Shown here: positions 11,100 through 21,103 of the stretch, one piece after another | Numbering within the stretch: the first letter of the stretch is position 1 | Layout: each line of letters opens with the position of its first letter | NCBI GenBank assembly: GCA_037178625.1 | Contig: CM074133.1 | Location: 1,984,001-2,048,000, forward strand | Length of the DNA stretch: 64,000 nt | From: Skeletonema tropicum | Taxonomy: Eukaryota; Bacillariophyta; Thalassiosirophyceae; Thalassiosirales; Thalassiosiraceae | Direction: 5' to 3' | Notes under the pieces: model-generated | What the model saw: only the letters and a program-made list of their open reading frames with translations | Told to the model about the DNA's origin: nothing | The model's database searches: none | Position numbers and translations under genes: made by a program

Positions 11100-11336
11100 G
11101 GCGATGGTTGGGTCTTTTACTACTGAGACTTAAGGCATGGTTAATTTGTGTGCTTTGAGTTAGTCACGAATTGGTATGGTGAGATGAGTCGCGACGAAGC
11201 TTTGGTGTAACAAAAAAGTAACACGGAACTATTTGGCGCGTAACATGTTGTAACCTATTGAAGAGATCTTTTGCTGCTGCCGGAGGTATCTTTGGATCTT
11301 CTTTCCACTTGGCTACATTTTCGATTCTCATCGCTG

Positions 11337-11377
11337 TTGCATCCAATCGTCTTTGCGTCGAATGCTGCTATCATTAA
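11337..11377 (+). repeat. Segmental duplication, left copy, part before the hAT insertion
   Basis: This 41-bp piece matches 19027..19067 exactly and ends in the 8-bp target site ATCATTAA (11370..11377). The duplicated block resumes after the transposon at 14618. Confidence 0.9.
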
Positions 11378-11395
11378 TAGCGTAATGGAATTTCA
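11378..11395 (+). repeat. hAT left terminal inverted repeat
   Basis: Eighteen bases, exact reverse complement of 14600..14617. Confidence 0.95.
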
Positions 11396-11853
11396 AAAGG
11401 GTGAAATTTCACTACTGCAACTTTCGTGAAATTTACAGGGTGAAAGTTGCACCAATTTTGGCCAACAATGAAATTTCACAAAAATTCTGGCGCGAACGGA
11501 TGGTACTGAACCAACACGTAGCACAAAAATAACCTAAGACCCTTCATTCCACCAACCACCAAACCCCAAAGAACACCACGCACCATCCAGATGATGAGTT
11601 TGTCAACTCAGCGGAGAGTAACTCTTCACCAAAATGCTGGCGACTAACAATGCAGTATTACTTATTCCTTCGTAGTAATTCAGCTTACATGCGTGTTCCT
11701 GCATTGGCATGTACCAGATGATTTTGGGCGCGGATGGCTCTTATTTTGGGTGCGGGTATGTGCACAAATCAACTTTTTGTTCACTCTGCCGTCTACCACG
11801 CTGTCATAGTTTGCCTGGCAATAACAACAACAATTCAATAATCTTCAACAATA

Positions 11854-14466
11854 ATGCTTTTGACATGCGCCGCCAACGCCCTTTGTGGCATGAAGAACTC
11901 CCCCCTCAACAACCCGGCTGATCATCAGTGCATGATGTGTGAAGGACCAATTCATGGTGCCCTTTGCGGTAAACTCTACTGTGAGGAAATTGTGGGCAAC
12001 CCATCCTACAAAAACCCTGCAGGGGATCTTAATGATCATGCAAAAACACTTGCCAACTCCCATACCGCTCTCATGTGTCTTCACTGTGTCCAACACAAGC
12101 TCACCGCTGCGGCCCCAACTGCCGATGCTGCCGTCGCTGCTGTCGATCCACCTGCCGTCGCTGCAGTCGATCCACCCGCAGCACCACCTGCTGCTGTGCC
12201 TTTTGCAGCAGCTCCGGATGCCAAAAAGCAACGAGACTCAACGCTCTATTCCCAATACGAAATCACGCCCCAACCCAATGGCAAGTTACGTATTGTATGC
12301 AAGCACTGTCCTAAGTACAACAAGTTGCTAGCGACATTTAATGCAACAAGAGCTAGAAAACATTCTCTCCACGAATGTGAAGGGTTGACATGCCCTCACA
12401 CAAGGAGACAAATCGAAGGAGGGGCTCAAGCGAATAAGAAACAAGCAACGTATCTTGCACTTCAATCCAACCCAAGTGAAACTGTTGCTGCCATGCGTAG
12501 TAATCATGGCCCCGTTGCGGTGATTGATCTACTATCCAACTCTGGGGACGTTAGTGATGTCACCAAATCCACCTCCACATCCGTTCCCCCTCGCAAGAAA
12601 ACAAAGCGTGTACCATCTGCACAAACTACTATGGAGCACACGTATGGTAAGAGCATGAACCAGGCATCTGCTGACATTGTACTCATGCACGAGGTACGAG
12701 CCATTGTCGCTCGTGGCGAGCCATTGAGTCGTCTATTGGATCCTTGGGTGCAAGCAAGCCTACACCAACGATACCCTGCCATCTTGAAGTTCATTCCAAG
12801 TGATGTTGAAACAATCTATGACAAGTATGTCATTAAAATTGATAAACAAACGACATCGGAGTTGAAATCATTTATGGCAAAAATTCCCGGACATGTAAAT
12901 GTTGCGATGGATGGAGTCACTGTCTTGGGCAAACAAAAGGTACGTGATTTATGTTCTGTACAATAACTTCATTGCTTTCAATTGTCTCACTACTATTTAT
13001 GTTGCCCTGCTGTATCCTCTTCTGCCTAGATCGTATACACCGTCGCGAAGAGTGACTTCTCACTCTTCCTCGAATGGAAAGATCTTGGAAGCGATAAGCA
13101 TGTTACCGAAGCCGAAATAGAGGATGCTGTGAGGGTTTGTGAAAACGTCATGAAAGAATACAATGCGAAGATTGTGAGCATTCCTGTTGATAATGCTGCA
13201 AGGCATGTTGCGGATCGAGTTGGGAAGGAACTTGAAGAAAAGTATCCAGGGATGAAGGTCATAGTTACACGCGATCCGGCTCATTGCATCGATTTGCTTA
13301 TGAAAGACCTAGCCAAGACTTCAGTTATGCAACTTGTCATAAAGTATGCTAGGAAAGTCAGGGACTTCGTGAAGATTGATCGCATTGATTCTTTCCGACG
13401 CAGCGCAGCTCTAGTGGATGAGCTCGTGTTTTACTCCAAAGTTTTCTGCCCCGTGGAGACACGGATGAACCTTCTACATGACGTTGTTGTGAGCGCTCGC
13501 AAGTGTCGTGACTTTCTTCTTGTACTTCCTGGCAAGGCGGAGTATCAAAAGTATCGTAGTGAGCGCACTGCAACAAAGCAAGCTGAGTTGGATGAGCTGA
13601 TGGAGCACTTCAAGAAGGAAAATATTTGGAAGATGTTTGATGTTGTTATTGCCTTCACGCTCCCTTTCAAGGAAGCACATTTGGCTTGTTCCCGCAAGGA
13701 TATGCCACTTAGTGCTTACCCCCTCTTGGTTCAAGCGCTGCGCAATGATATTAACAAGTGTCTCACTCCCGAGTTTGATGAACTTCTTGGTCAGGGCTCA
13801 AGAGCAGAAGTTGCTGGTATGATCCGTGAACGTTTCAATATGGATGGTGTTGATCCCAGCGGACTGAAGGTTGGTTTACTCGATGAGCATCACTTGATGT
13901 GTTTCCTCTGTGACCCAAACTCTCGTGTGTGGAGGGAGTTGTTCTACCTGCAGACTAACAAGGCTGCGCTCGTAAGGAAGATGATCGAGTGGTATGTGCC
14001 TTTGGGTGAAGATGGTTCTGATGAGATGCGGAGGAGAGTTAAAAAGGATTTTGAGGACTTTGATACTCAAAACAATGACTGGTTTCATTCTTTTGACGTT
14101 CCACTTCCATCGCTTCCATCTTTGGAACAGCTGCAACAGAACAACAAGTCTTTTAGTATCAAAAATGTGGTACAGTATGTGGAATCAACTGGTGCTATTT
14201 CTGGTCGCATCACGTGGTTTGAATGTTATGCAGGATCATCTGACTTCTATCGATTGGTTGCTAAGCCTCTAATGTCTATGGGAACTGTCGGATCGATGGA
14301 TTGTGAGCGTAGGGCCAAACCTCTGAAGAACAGCATTCTTGTGAAGGATAGGAATAGGATGAAGGATCCAACTGGTGTTGCACTTCTTCGAGGGAAGGAA
14401 AACCTCCGTCATATCATGGATGCGAAGAAGATGCTTGGAAAGAAGCTTGCTGACAGTCTCTCTTAG
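11854..14466 (+). CDS. hAT transposase, two exons, about 840 residues
   Basis: Exons are 11854..12939 and 13030..14466; the 90-bp intron (GTACGT...CCTAG) lies in phase 0. The N-terminal region has Cys/His clusters (HQCMMCEGPIH, YCEEIV, MCLHCVQH) and CKHCPKYNKL...KHSLHEC, which resembles a BED-type zinc finger used for DNA binding. A KKTKR segment may be a nuclear signal. The RNase H-like core has the first Asp in VAMDGVTVLGKQK, the second in VSIPVDNAARHVADR and the Glu in ITWFECYAG. The hAT dimerisation block FYRLVAKPLMSMGTVGSM then DCERRAKPLKN follows near the C-terminus. All three catalytic acids are present. The ATG at 11854 is the first reasonable start; an earlier exon within the element is possible. 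Cut-and-paste transposition is inferred from the family. Confidence 0.9.
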
Positions 14467-14599
14467 AGTGATGTGTTGACTGCAGAGTGCAAAGTATTAC
14501 GACTATCTCAGGATAAGCTAGAGTGAAATTTAAAATCCCTTGAAATTTCTGAAATTTCTGAAATTTCAACCTGCAATTTTCAACCCCCTCCAAAAATGG

Positions 14600-14617
14600 T
14601 GAAATTCCATTACGCTA
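14600..14617 (-). repeat. hAT right terminal inverted repeat
   Basis: Eighteen bases, exact reverse complement of 11378..11395, followed at once by the target-site duplication ATCATTAA at 14618..14625. Confidence 0.95.
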
Positions 14618-16161
14618 ATCATTAAGTTTACTATTAGTGTTCATCCTCACATGGTACATATTGCCATTCTTTCATCCTTCAATAGGAGCCATCGCTATTT
14701 GTGATTTTGGCCTCTGTAGTATCGTAGAAGCCACTTTCATCATGGTGGTTTTGTGAGAGTGAAACACCAAACTTCTACTTGGGGGCCTACGTAGGAATCA
14801 TACCTGGAAAAAATCATCCAAATGCCGAAGAGGTGAAGCTCGAGCGGAACGCAGCGATTTCAATTGGAATTAAACAGAGATACATATTAGCAGGCGTGGG
14901 GCGATTACAATTGCACGACTTGTTTGTGATTTTCATGAGGCAAAAGTTTTGTACAGTAGGCAATCCAGCGATTCAAAAATATGAAGGGATTCAAGGCGGC
15001 TGCATTTGTGCAGCTGAATGGCCATCATGATAAGAGTCATGTTATCAATAATCATCATCATCGATTTAGCTTTGTCAATATTTCTTCGCATCATCAACAT
15101 ATGATTGCTACGACACGAAGGCGGCGTTATTGGCACCAATCGTCACTACAATCTACAGCAGACGACAACAGCGAAGACGAAATAATCAACATCATCGCAA
15201 ATGATAATGCTAATGGAATATTCCTAGATCTCGACACATATCTCCAGGCAGAAGAAACATTACTCCGTCCCGATGGATCACTCAGCGAAAACAACAGTAG
15301 TGCTCCCACTACACCAAGTAACAATGAAGCATATCAATCTGCCATGCAAGGGTTATTCCCACCAACCTATTCCTATCTTTATCCTGATACCAAGAACGAA
15401 CAAGACTTATCCGATGAAGAATTATTACTTCAATCCGTAACTGATATTCAAAATGATAAATCTGCAATGACACAACAACAACAACTCATGGATGCTGAAA
15501 CACTGCATCAACAAGTGTTTGCAGAGGAACAAGTCTATTTAGAACAAAGTGAGGAGTTTCGTAAATCACTATCGAACAATCTACAGTCGTCAGATGATAA
15601 TTATGAAACCCCGATGGCAAGAGGTCGACGTGAGGCTGTTGAAGAGTACAATCAGGGGATATTGAATGATTTATTGAGAGAGATCGAGGAAATGGAGGCG
15701 AATGCTATTTCGAGAGAGGATGCGTTGTCTCGTGCACAAAGTAGTGGCAATTGTATCAATAATAATGATGATGATGATGTTATGGATGTAACGTCATCAG
15801 CAATCCAAGAAGGATCGTCATCGGCAGGGAGGTTTTGCTCTCAATGTGGATTGCCAGTAACCCCAGACATGACCCAGCGTGCGAAATACGGTCCACAAAA
15901 GCTACTATGCCAGGCTTGTTATGGTATCAAATTCCGCGTCAAGAACGAGGCAGATGTGCGTCTAGCTCAAGGACCTACCGTCTGGGAGACGAATAATAAT
16001 CGAATGTCGGACCAGAAGACGAAGAAATCTAATTCTAGAAGGACAAGATTGGATACATCAAGAATGAATAGAGGGAGTGTACTGGATACGTCGTCGCTGT
16101 TTCGAATACCTGACAGTAGAATGCCTAATGAGCAAATGCCTGATGGTGTAACTGAGACACC
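14618..16161 (+). repeat. Segmental duplication, left copy, main part
   Basis: The 1,544 bp match 19060..20605 with only two single-base gaps seen: the right copy has an extra C after GGCGGCG and an extra G after CTACAG. The match stops abruptly after ACACC, where the left copy switches to unrelated sequence. Confidence 0.93.
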
Positions 16162-16168
16162 GCGTTGA
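14981..16168 (+). CDS. Zinc-ribbon protein, left copy, 3'-truncated
   Basis: A 395-residue protein of unknown function. The first ~45 residues are His/Arg-rich and include AAAF. A long acidic, Gln-rich middle with probable helices follows (LLREIEEMEANAISREDAL). A Cys4 zinc ribbon is formed by FCSQCGLPV and LLCQACYGIKFRV at about 285-315. The frame ends in TETPR and a stop created at the duplication breakpoint, so the C-terminal ~165 residues present in the right copy are missing. The hAT element lies about 360 bp upstream of this start codon and may separate the gene from its promoter. Unlike the right copy, this frame is continuous. It may be a truncated paralogue or a misassembled haplotype; expression is unknown. 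Confidence 0.6.
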   Translation: MKGFKAAAFVQLNGHHDKSHVINNHHHRFSFVNISSHHQHMIATTRRRRYWHQSSLQSTADDNSEDEIINIIANDNANGIFLDLDTYLQAEETLLRPDGSLSENNSSAPTTPSNNEAYQSAMQGLFPPTYSYLYPDTKNEQDLSDEELLLQSVTDIQNDKSAMTQQQQLMDAETLHQQVFAEEQVYLEQSEEFRKSLSNNLQSSDDNYETPMARGRREAVEEYNQGILNDLLREIEEMEANAISREDALSRAQSSGNCINNNDDDDVMDVTSSAIQEGSSSAGRFCSQCGLPVTPDMTQRAKYGPQKLLCQACYGIKFRVKNEADVRLAQGPTVWETNNNRMSDQKTKKSNSRRTRLDTSRMNRGSVLDTSSLFRIPDSRMPNEQMPDGVTETPR

Positions 16169-16340
16169 GCTCACCGCACCAGCATGGCCGACAGCCGACA
16201 CTACTATGTACTTGCCGACAGCTCCCTCGCCCTGCCAACACTACAGACAGATTCAGTAGTGGCTGTTGCTGTGTTGCATTATTTTTGTCGCCATCCGTGT
16301 ATTAATTCGATCTTTCGCCCGTATTCTGTCTTTCAACACA

Positions 16341-17291
16341 ATGGAGAAATCCAAAGATCCACGCACAACAGCACCAGCCCCCGGCAGCACCGGTGATGAT
16401 GGTCATTTGAAGCCGCAGGCTTTGCCGGAGGAGGAATTAGCAAAGAAGAGGCAGAAAGAGGCAAATAAAGCGGCAGATCTTGATAGGAAACGTTCTCTTT
16501 TTGCTCGAGCATCAACATCGGCAAAGAAGCTAAAGCCGATGGAGACAGAAAAGACGCATGACATCATCACACGCATGATACCTTTGACACCACTGCCATT
16601 ATCTGCCTCCCAACAAAAGGCAAAACCGTCTGAGAAACAATTTCAAAAATTTATTGATTTGGCAGAGGATCCTGACGCCGCCTCAAATTTTTACCTGCCT
16701 TCTCTAGAGGAGATACACATGCATTTCAATTTCGAGGGCGAGGACATCGAGGAGACGAATAGACGTTATCGGCAAAGAGTGAAAGAAAAGTTGCGAAGGG
16801 CTCGTCAGAGAGCCTTGTTGGTTAATATAGACAATACATTACGTCAGCAGCAGGGTGACGACACTGCTGAAGACGCTCACCCAGAAGATGAAGATGATAT
16901 AATGGAAGATTCAGATGTGGCAGAAGATGGGATTGAGGGCAATGTTGGGGATCTATTGCAAGCTGCTGGAGAAGAGGGAGCAGATGGGGAGGATATAGAT
17001 GAGTTTTGTAGAATGAATTGGAAAAATGACATTGGGGAGCGTGGACGTCGGATCTATGAATGGTGGAAGACTGCAATGGAAGCTAGAGCAGATGTGATAC
17101 CATCCTTCTACAAGGCTGTTCGGCTTATTGTTCTTACTCAAGTTTCTAGTGCTGCGGTGGAGCGTGTATTCTCACAATTGACTTTCATCCGGAGGATTGT
17201 TGGTGACAGCATAGTGGGAGATGTGTTGCAGCTACGGACGTTCTTGCGCTGTAATAATGGCCAAGTGAGTGATTTTGGATATAAAAAGTGA
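16341..17291 (+). CDS. hAT dimerisation-domain protein without catalytic core
   Basis: About 316 residues starting at the ATG that opens MEKSKDPRTT. The N-terminal half is basic and Lys-rich (KKRQKEANKAADLDRKR), the middle is very acidic (EDEDDIMEDSDVAED). The last ~80 residues form a hAT C-terminal dimerisation domain: WWKTAMEARADVIPSFYKAV, then VSSAAVERVFSQLTFIRRIV. The RNase H catalytic residues expected upstream of this domain are absent. It follows the breakpoint of the truncated duplicate by about 180 bp. No inverted repeats or target-site duplication were found around it, so it is either a decayed hAT fragment or a domesticated dimerisation module. Confidence 0.6.
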   Translation: MEKSKDPRTTAPAPGSTGDDGHLKPQALPEEELAKKRQKEANKAADLDRKRSLFARASTSAKKLKPMETEKTHDIITRMIPLTPLPLSASQQKAKPSEKQFQKFIDLAEDPDAASNFYLPSLEEIHMHFNFEGEDIEETNRRYRQRVKEKLRRARQRALLVNIDNTLRQQQGDDTAEDAHPEDEDDIMEDSDVAEDGIEGNVGDLLQAAGEEGADGEDIDEFCRMNWKNDIGERGRRIYEWWKTAMEARADVIPSFYKAVRLIVLTQVSSAAVERVFSQLTFIRRIVGDSIVGDVLQLRTFLRCNNGQVSDFGYKK

Positions 17292-17607
17292 TTAAATGTG
17301 ATTTGATGAGTGAACAATAGTATTATTGACATCAGAAACGCTCCAGCTATCAAGATAAGCTTGTCCAAATAAAAGGATATTTTTTAGCGATTTTTGGCGA
17401 AAAAATATCCCTCGGGATACTCAAAAGTGCCGAAATATCCCAGGGATTCCTGGCCGAAACGCTAGCAAAATTTGAGCCCACCTTCCTCTATATCCATCAC
17501 CACCATAATCATAATCAAAAGATACTATGTACAGCTCTAATCTTCTACCGAAGCTTGGACTTGGATAGTGAAAGCAGCTAAGCTTCTCGCATGCCAATAA
17601 AAGGAAG
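17292..17607. other. Intergenic, possible transposon remnant
   Basis: No gene is visible. At 17376-17460 short motifs AAATATCCC and GGATATTTTTT occur on opposite strands around a GCGAAAAA tract, suggesting a decayed inverted repeat. The last part is probably the promoter of the gene at 17608. Confidence 0.4.
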
Positions 17608-18648
17608 ATGGTTCTCCACTATCGCTGTTACCGGGTACTGTCAATCAGTGCCATCACCATAAGTGTTTTTCTTTCCTTTCAATTCATGCCGCTGAATGAT
17701 GTCCAGAATATCGACAACATCTCCAACAAGAACAAGCATGATTTCTCCCCTTCTGCTGCTTCTGCTGCTTCTGCTGATTCAGATCACATCAAAGTGTTCT
17801 ATAATGTTTATGCCAAGCCAGGTGACAATTCATCTTTGCTCAGGGCAATGGATTATGCCAAGGAACAAATGTCTTTACTACTCCCAGAGCACCAGGTCTT
17901 TGTACGTTCCATCGGGACACAGTTCTACATACAAAATGCTACCCGGCTCCAACACGATGAAGAGGGCAATGAGGTAGGGACACTAAAGCTTCTGTGGGAT
18001 CATTGTCAAAATAGTGACACTACAAATCAAACGATTATTTATCTTCACAACAAAGGATCTTTACACCCAACAAAGGCAAATGATTTGTTGAGAAAGTGGC
18101 TGACACGTGCAGCACTTTCCAAAGAATGCTCCAATATGCCATTGTCCTGTAATGTGTGTTCTTGGCGCTTTTCACCACTCCCACATCCTCACACGGGCGG
18201 TAACATGTGGGCTGCTAGATGTAGCTATATCCAGAAACTAATTGAGCCTACCCAATTTCAGAAAAAGATGGCACAACTTTATAGAGGGGGTAATAATCCT
18301 TTTATTGGCACTGGTCGATTTGCAGCTGAGCATTGGGTACATTCTCATCCGACTATCCAGGCTTGTGATTTATCTACCAGTGCCTTTACCTGGGCCTATA
18401 GACGAATTCCGAGTGATGGTGATGATTTCAAGCTGGAGGCAGGCCCTCGGTATGACTATAAAACATATGACATAAAAAATTGGCAAAACAAAGCTGATTT
18501 TGCCAATTTTGAGCATCGTTGGGCAGAATACAAGTTTCTCTACAACGAAACACCGCCATCCTCTTGGTTTGGGTGGAAGTTTTACAGTGATAGCATCCCA
18601 GCAAATTTCACACTCCCAGACCCAGTACGAAGGAAAATTAGGCAATAA
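17608..18648 (+). CDS. Type II membrane protein, glycosyltransferase-like, function unknown
   Basis: A single-exon 346-residue protein. Residues about 8-28 (VLSISAITISVFLSFQFMPL) form a signal anchor, followed by a Ser/Ala-rich stem and a lumenal domain opening with HIKVFYNVYAKPGDN. Notable blocks are IIYLHNKGSLHPTKANDLLR, the Cys-containing SCNVCSWRFSPLPHPHTGG, NMWAARCSYIQKLIEP and FAAEHWVHSHP. The predicted layout, a short cytosolic tail, one transmembrane helix and a Cys-rich lumenal domain with N-glycosylation sequons, is that of Golgi transferases. I infer a glycan-modifying role from this layout and from the glycosyltransferase and sulfotransferase neighbours; I do not recognise a named family or a clear DxD site. 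Confidence 0.75.
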   Translation: MVLHYRCYRVLSISAITISVFLSFQFMPLNDVQNIDNISNKNKHDFSPSAASAASADSDHIKVFYNVYAKPGDNSSLLRAMDYAKEQMSLLLPEHQVFVRSIGTQFYIQNATRLQHDEEGNEVGTLKLLWDHCQNSDTTNQTIIYLHNKGSLHPTKANDLLRKWLTRAALSKECSNMPLSCNVCSWRFSPLPHPHTGGNMWAARCSYIQKLIEPTQFQKKMAQLYRGGNNPFIGTGRFAAEHWVHSHPTIQACDLSTSAFTWAYRRIPSDGDDFKLEAGPRYDYKTYDIKNWQNKADFANFEHRWAEYKFLYNETPPSSWFGWKFYSDSIPANFTLPDPVRRKIRQ

Positions 18649-19026
18649 TTATGTGGGAAGGGGAGACAAAATTGGATGGACCCTGCAACTTCACCAACTG
18701 CTGTGCAGACTCTAGACAGCATTGCTGATATGCATGATCAGTACATACAGCAATAATATTATCTGTTGGAATGTCTATTGAAATAAAGAATCAATTTCTT
18801 GTAGCCAATCCAGTGTGGCTCGAAACATAGTAGTGACAATTTTCATATTAGACTTTTTTTTAGCTCTCCATTGAGTATACGAATAGTACTTTATCTCTTT
18901 GCATCCTTGACATTTGCCCTATTCTGTCAAACATTTTTCTTCAACAAATAAGTTACAACCACATAATATTTCACTTGGTATCTTTACCTCCTGCCACCCC
19001 TGCAACTCTGTTCTGATTCTTTCTGA
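18649..19026. other. Intergenic, nothing recognised
   Basis: AT-rich DNA up to the left edge of the second copy of the segmental duplication at 19027. It probably includes the 3' UTR of the preceding gene (AATAATATT, AAATAAAG near 18750-18790). Confidence 0.6.
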
Positions 19027-20605
19027 TTGCATCCAATCGTCTTTGCGTCGAATGCTGCTATCATTAAGTTTACTATTAGTGTTCATCCTCACATGGTACA
19101 TATTGCCATTCTTTCATCCTTCAATAGGAGCCATCGCTATTTGTGATTTTGGCCTCTGTAGTATCGTAGAAGCCACTTTCATCATGGTGGTTTTGTGAGA
19201 GTGAAACACCAAACTTCTACTTGGGGGCCTACGTAGGAATCATACCTGGAAAAAATCATCCAAATGCCGAAGAGGTGAAGCTCGAGCGGAACGCAGCGAT
19301 TTCAATTGGAATTAAACAGAGATACATATTAGCAGGCGTGGGGCGATTACAATTGCACGACTTGTTTGTGATTTTCATGAGGCAAAAGTTTTGTACAGTA
19401 GGCAATCCAGCGATTCAAAAATATGAAGGGATTCAAGGCGGCTGCATTTGTGCAGCTGAATGGCCATCATGATAAGAGTCATGTTATCAATAATCATCAT
19501 CATCGATTTAGCTTTGTCAATATTTCTTCGCATCATCAACATATGATTGCTACGACACGAAGGCGGCGCTTATTGGCACCAATCGTCACTACAATCTACA
19601 GCAGACGACAACAGCGAAGACGAAATAATCAACATCATCGCAAATGATAATGCTAATGGAATATTCCTAGATCTCGACACATATCTCCAGGCAGAAGAAA
19701 CATTACTCCGTCCCGATGGATCACTCAGCGAAAACAACAGTAGTGCTCCCACTACACCAAGTAACAATGAAGCATATCAATCTGCCATGCAAGGGTTATT
19801 CCCACCAACCTATTCCTATCTTTATCCTGATACCAAGAACGAACAAGACTTATCCGATGAAGAATTATTACTTCAATCCGTAACTGATATTCAAAATGAT
19901 AAATCTGCAATGACACAACAACAACAACTCATGGATGCTGAAACACTGCATCAACAAGTGTTTGCAGAGGAACAAGTCTATTTAGAACAAAGTGAGGAGT
20001 TTCGTAAATCACTATCGAACAATCTACAGGTCGTCAGATGATAATTATGAAACCCCGATGGCAAGAGGTCGACGTGAGGCTGTTGAAGAGTACAATCAGG
20101 GGATATTGAATGATTTATTGAGAGAGATCGAGGAAATGGAGGCGAATGCTATTTCGAGAGAGGATGCGTTGTCTCGTGCACAAAGTAGTGGCAATTGTAT
20201 CAATAATAATGATGATGATGATGTTATGGATGTAACGTCATCAGCAATCCAAGAAGGATCGTCATCGGCAGGGAGGTTTTGCTCTCAATGTGGATTGCCA
20301 GTAACCCCAGACATGACCCAGCGTGCGAAATACGGTCCACAAAAGCTACTATGCCAGGCTTGTTATGGTATCAAATTCCGCGTCAAGAACGAGGCAGATG
20401 TGCGTCTAGCTCAAGGACCTACCGTCTGGGAGACGAATAATAATCGAATGTCGGACCAGAAGACGAAGAAATCTAATTCTAGAAGGACAAGATTGGATAC
20501 ATCAAGAATGAATAGAGGGAGTGTACTGGATACGTCGTCGCTGTTTCGAATACCTGACAGTAGAATGCCTAATGAGCAAATGCCTGATGGTGTAACTGAG
20601 ACACC
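19027..20605 (+). repeat. Segmental duplication, right copy with empty hAT site
   Basis: Matches 11337..11377 plus 14618..16161. It holds one ATCATTAA (19060..19067) where the left copy has the hAT transposon between two copies, so it represents the pre-insertion state. Confidence 0.93.
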
Positions 20606-21092
20606 ATTGACGAGAGAGGTAGATGTTTCGATGAGATTAGAAGATGGTGCCAACGTGTCCCGGTCTGACAGTGGACCTCCTCCTACACGAAACCAACCAA
20701 CCCCAATCAAACCATCGAAAATAGCAGGGGATACCAAGCCCGGATCTGGCGGTAGTGCCTTTCGTTCCAAGGAAAATAATGCCAAGAAACAATCCACTTC
20801 TAAGGCACCTATGAAGCAAGAAAGAAGATCAACCTCATCTCGTTTATTGGGGGGCAGAGAGCTAGAAAGGCGAAAGACACAACACATAAGTGATGACAAT
20901 GATGTCACGAATCTACCAGGTCCCCTCACAGGATCTACTGAGAAACAGCAAGTGGATGACGATATTATAGAAGAAGAGGCTGCACCCGAACAGGAGTCGT
21001 CAAACGAATGGATCAAAGTAGAAGACTCGACAACAAAACGCATCATGTATTGGAATAAACAGACTGGAGAAATGAAACGCAGCATAGAATGA
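19423..21092 (+). CDS. Zinc-ribbon / WW-like protein, right copy, full 3' end but two frameshifts
   Basis: This is the duplicate of the gene at 14981 with an intact 3' end. The extra part adds a Pro/Ser/Lys-rich linker and closes with NEWIKVEDSTTKRIMYWNKQ and TGEMKRS, which resembles a WW domain (two aromatics and the NxxTGE turn). Together with the Cys4 zinc ribbon this suggests an adaptor or RNA- or protein-binding role, by inference only. The frame is broken twice relative to the left copy: an extra C at about 19568 and an extra G at about 20031. Restoring the left-copy register would give about 560 residues. Because the rest of the duplicated block is identical, either these are assembly errors or this copy is a very young pseudogene. 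Confidence 0.65.
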
Positions 21093-21103
21093 TTATCATT
21101 AGA

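Larger units (their letters stand above)
11378..14617 (+). mobile_element. Complete hAT-superfamily DNA transposon, 3,240 bp
   Basis: The ends are 18-bp perfect terminal inverted repeats at 11378..11395 (TAGCGTAATGGAATTTCA) and 14600..14617. The element is flanked by the 8-bp direct repeat ATCATTAA at 11370..11377 and 14618..14625, the duplication length typical of hAT elements. The uninterrupted site exists at 19060..19067 in the second copy of the host segment, so the boundaries are fixed by sequence rather than guesswork. Subterminal regions repeat the motif TGAAATTT on both sides, a likely transposase-binding array. The element carries one two-exon transposase gene on its plus strand with both exons open, so it may be autonomous. 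Confidence 0.95.

Noticed and set aside
14779..15030. 83-codon plus-strand frame present in both duplicated copies
   Set aside because: Its start is not ATG and its presence twice only reflects the duplication; it probably is 5' UTR.
20411..21085. 224-codon minus-strand frame
   Set aside because: Antisense of the 3' part of the zinc-ribbon gene, whose plus-strand frame has recognisable modules and a matching duplicate.
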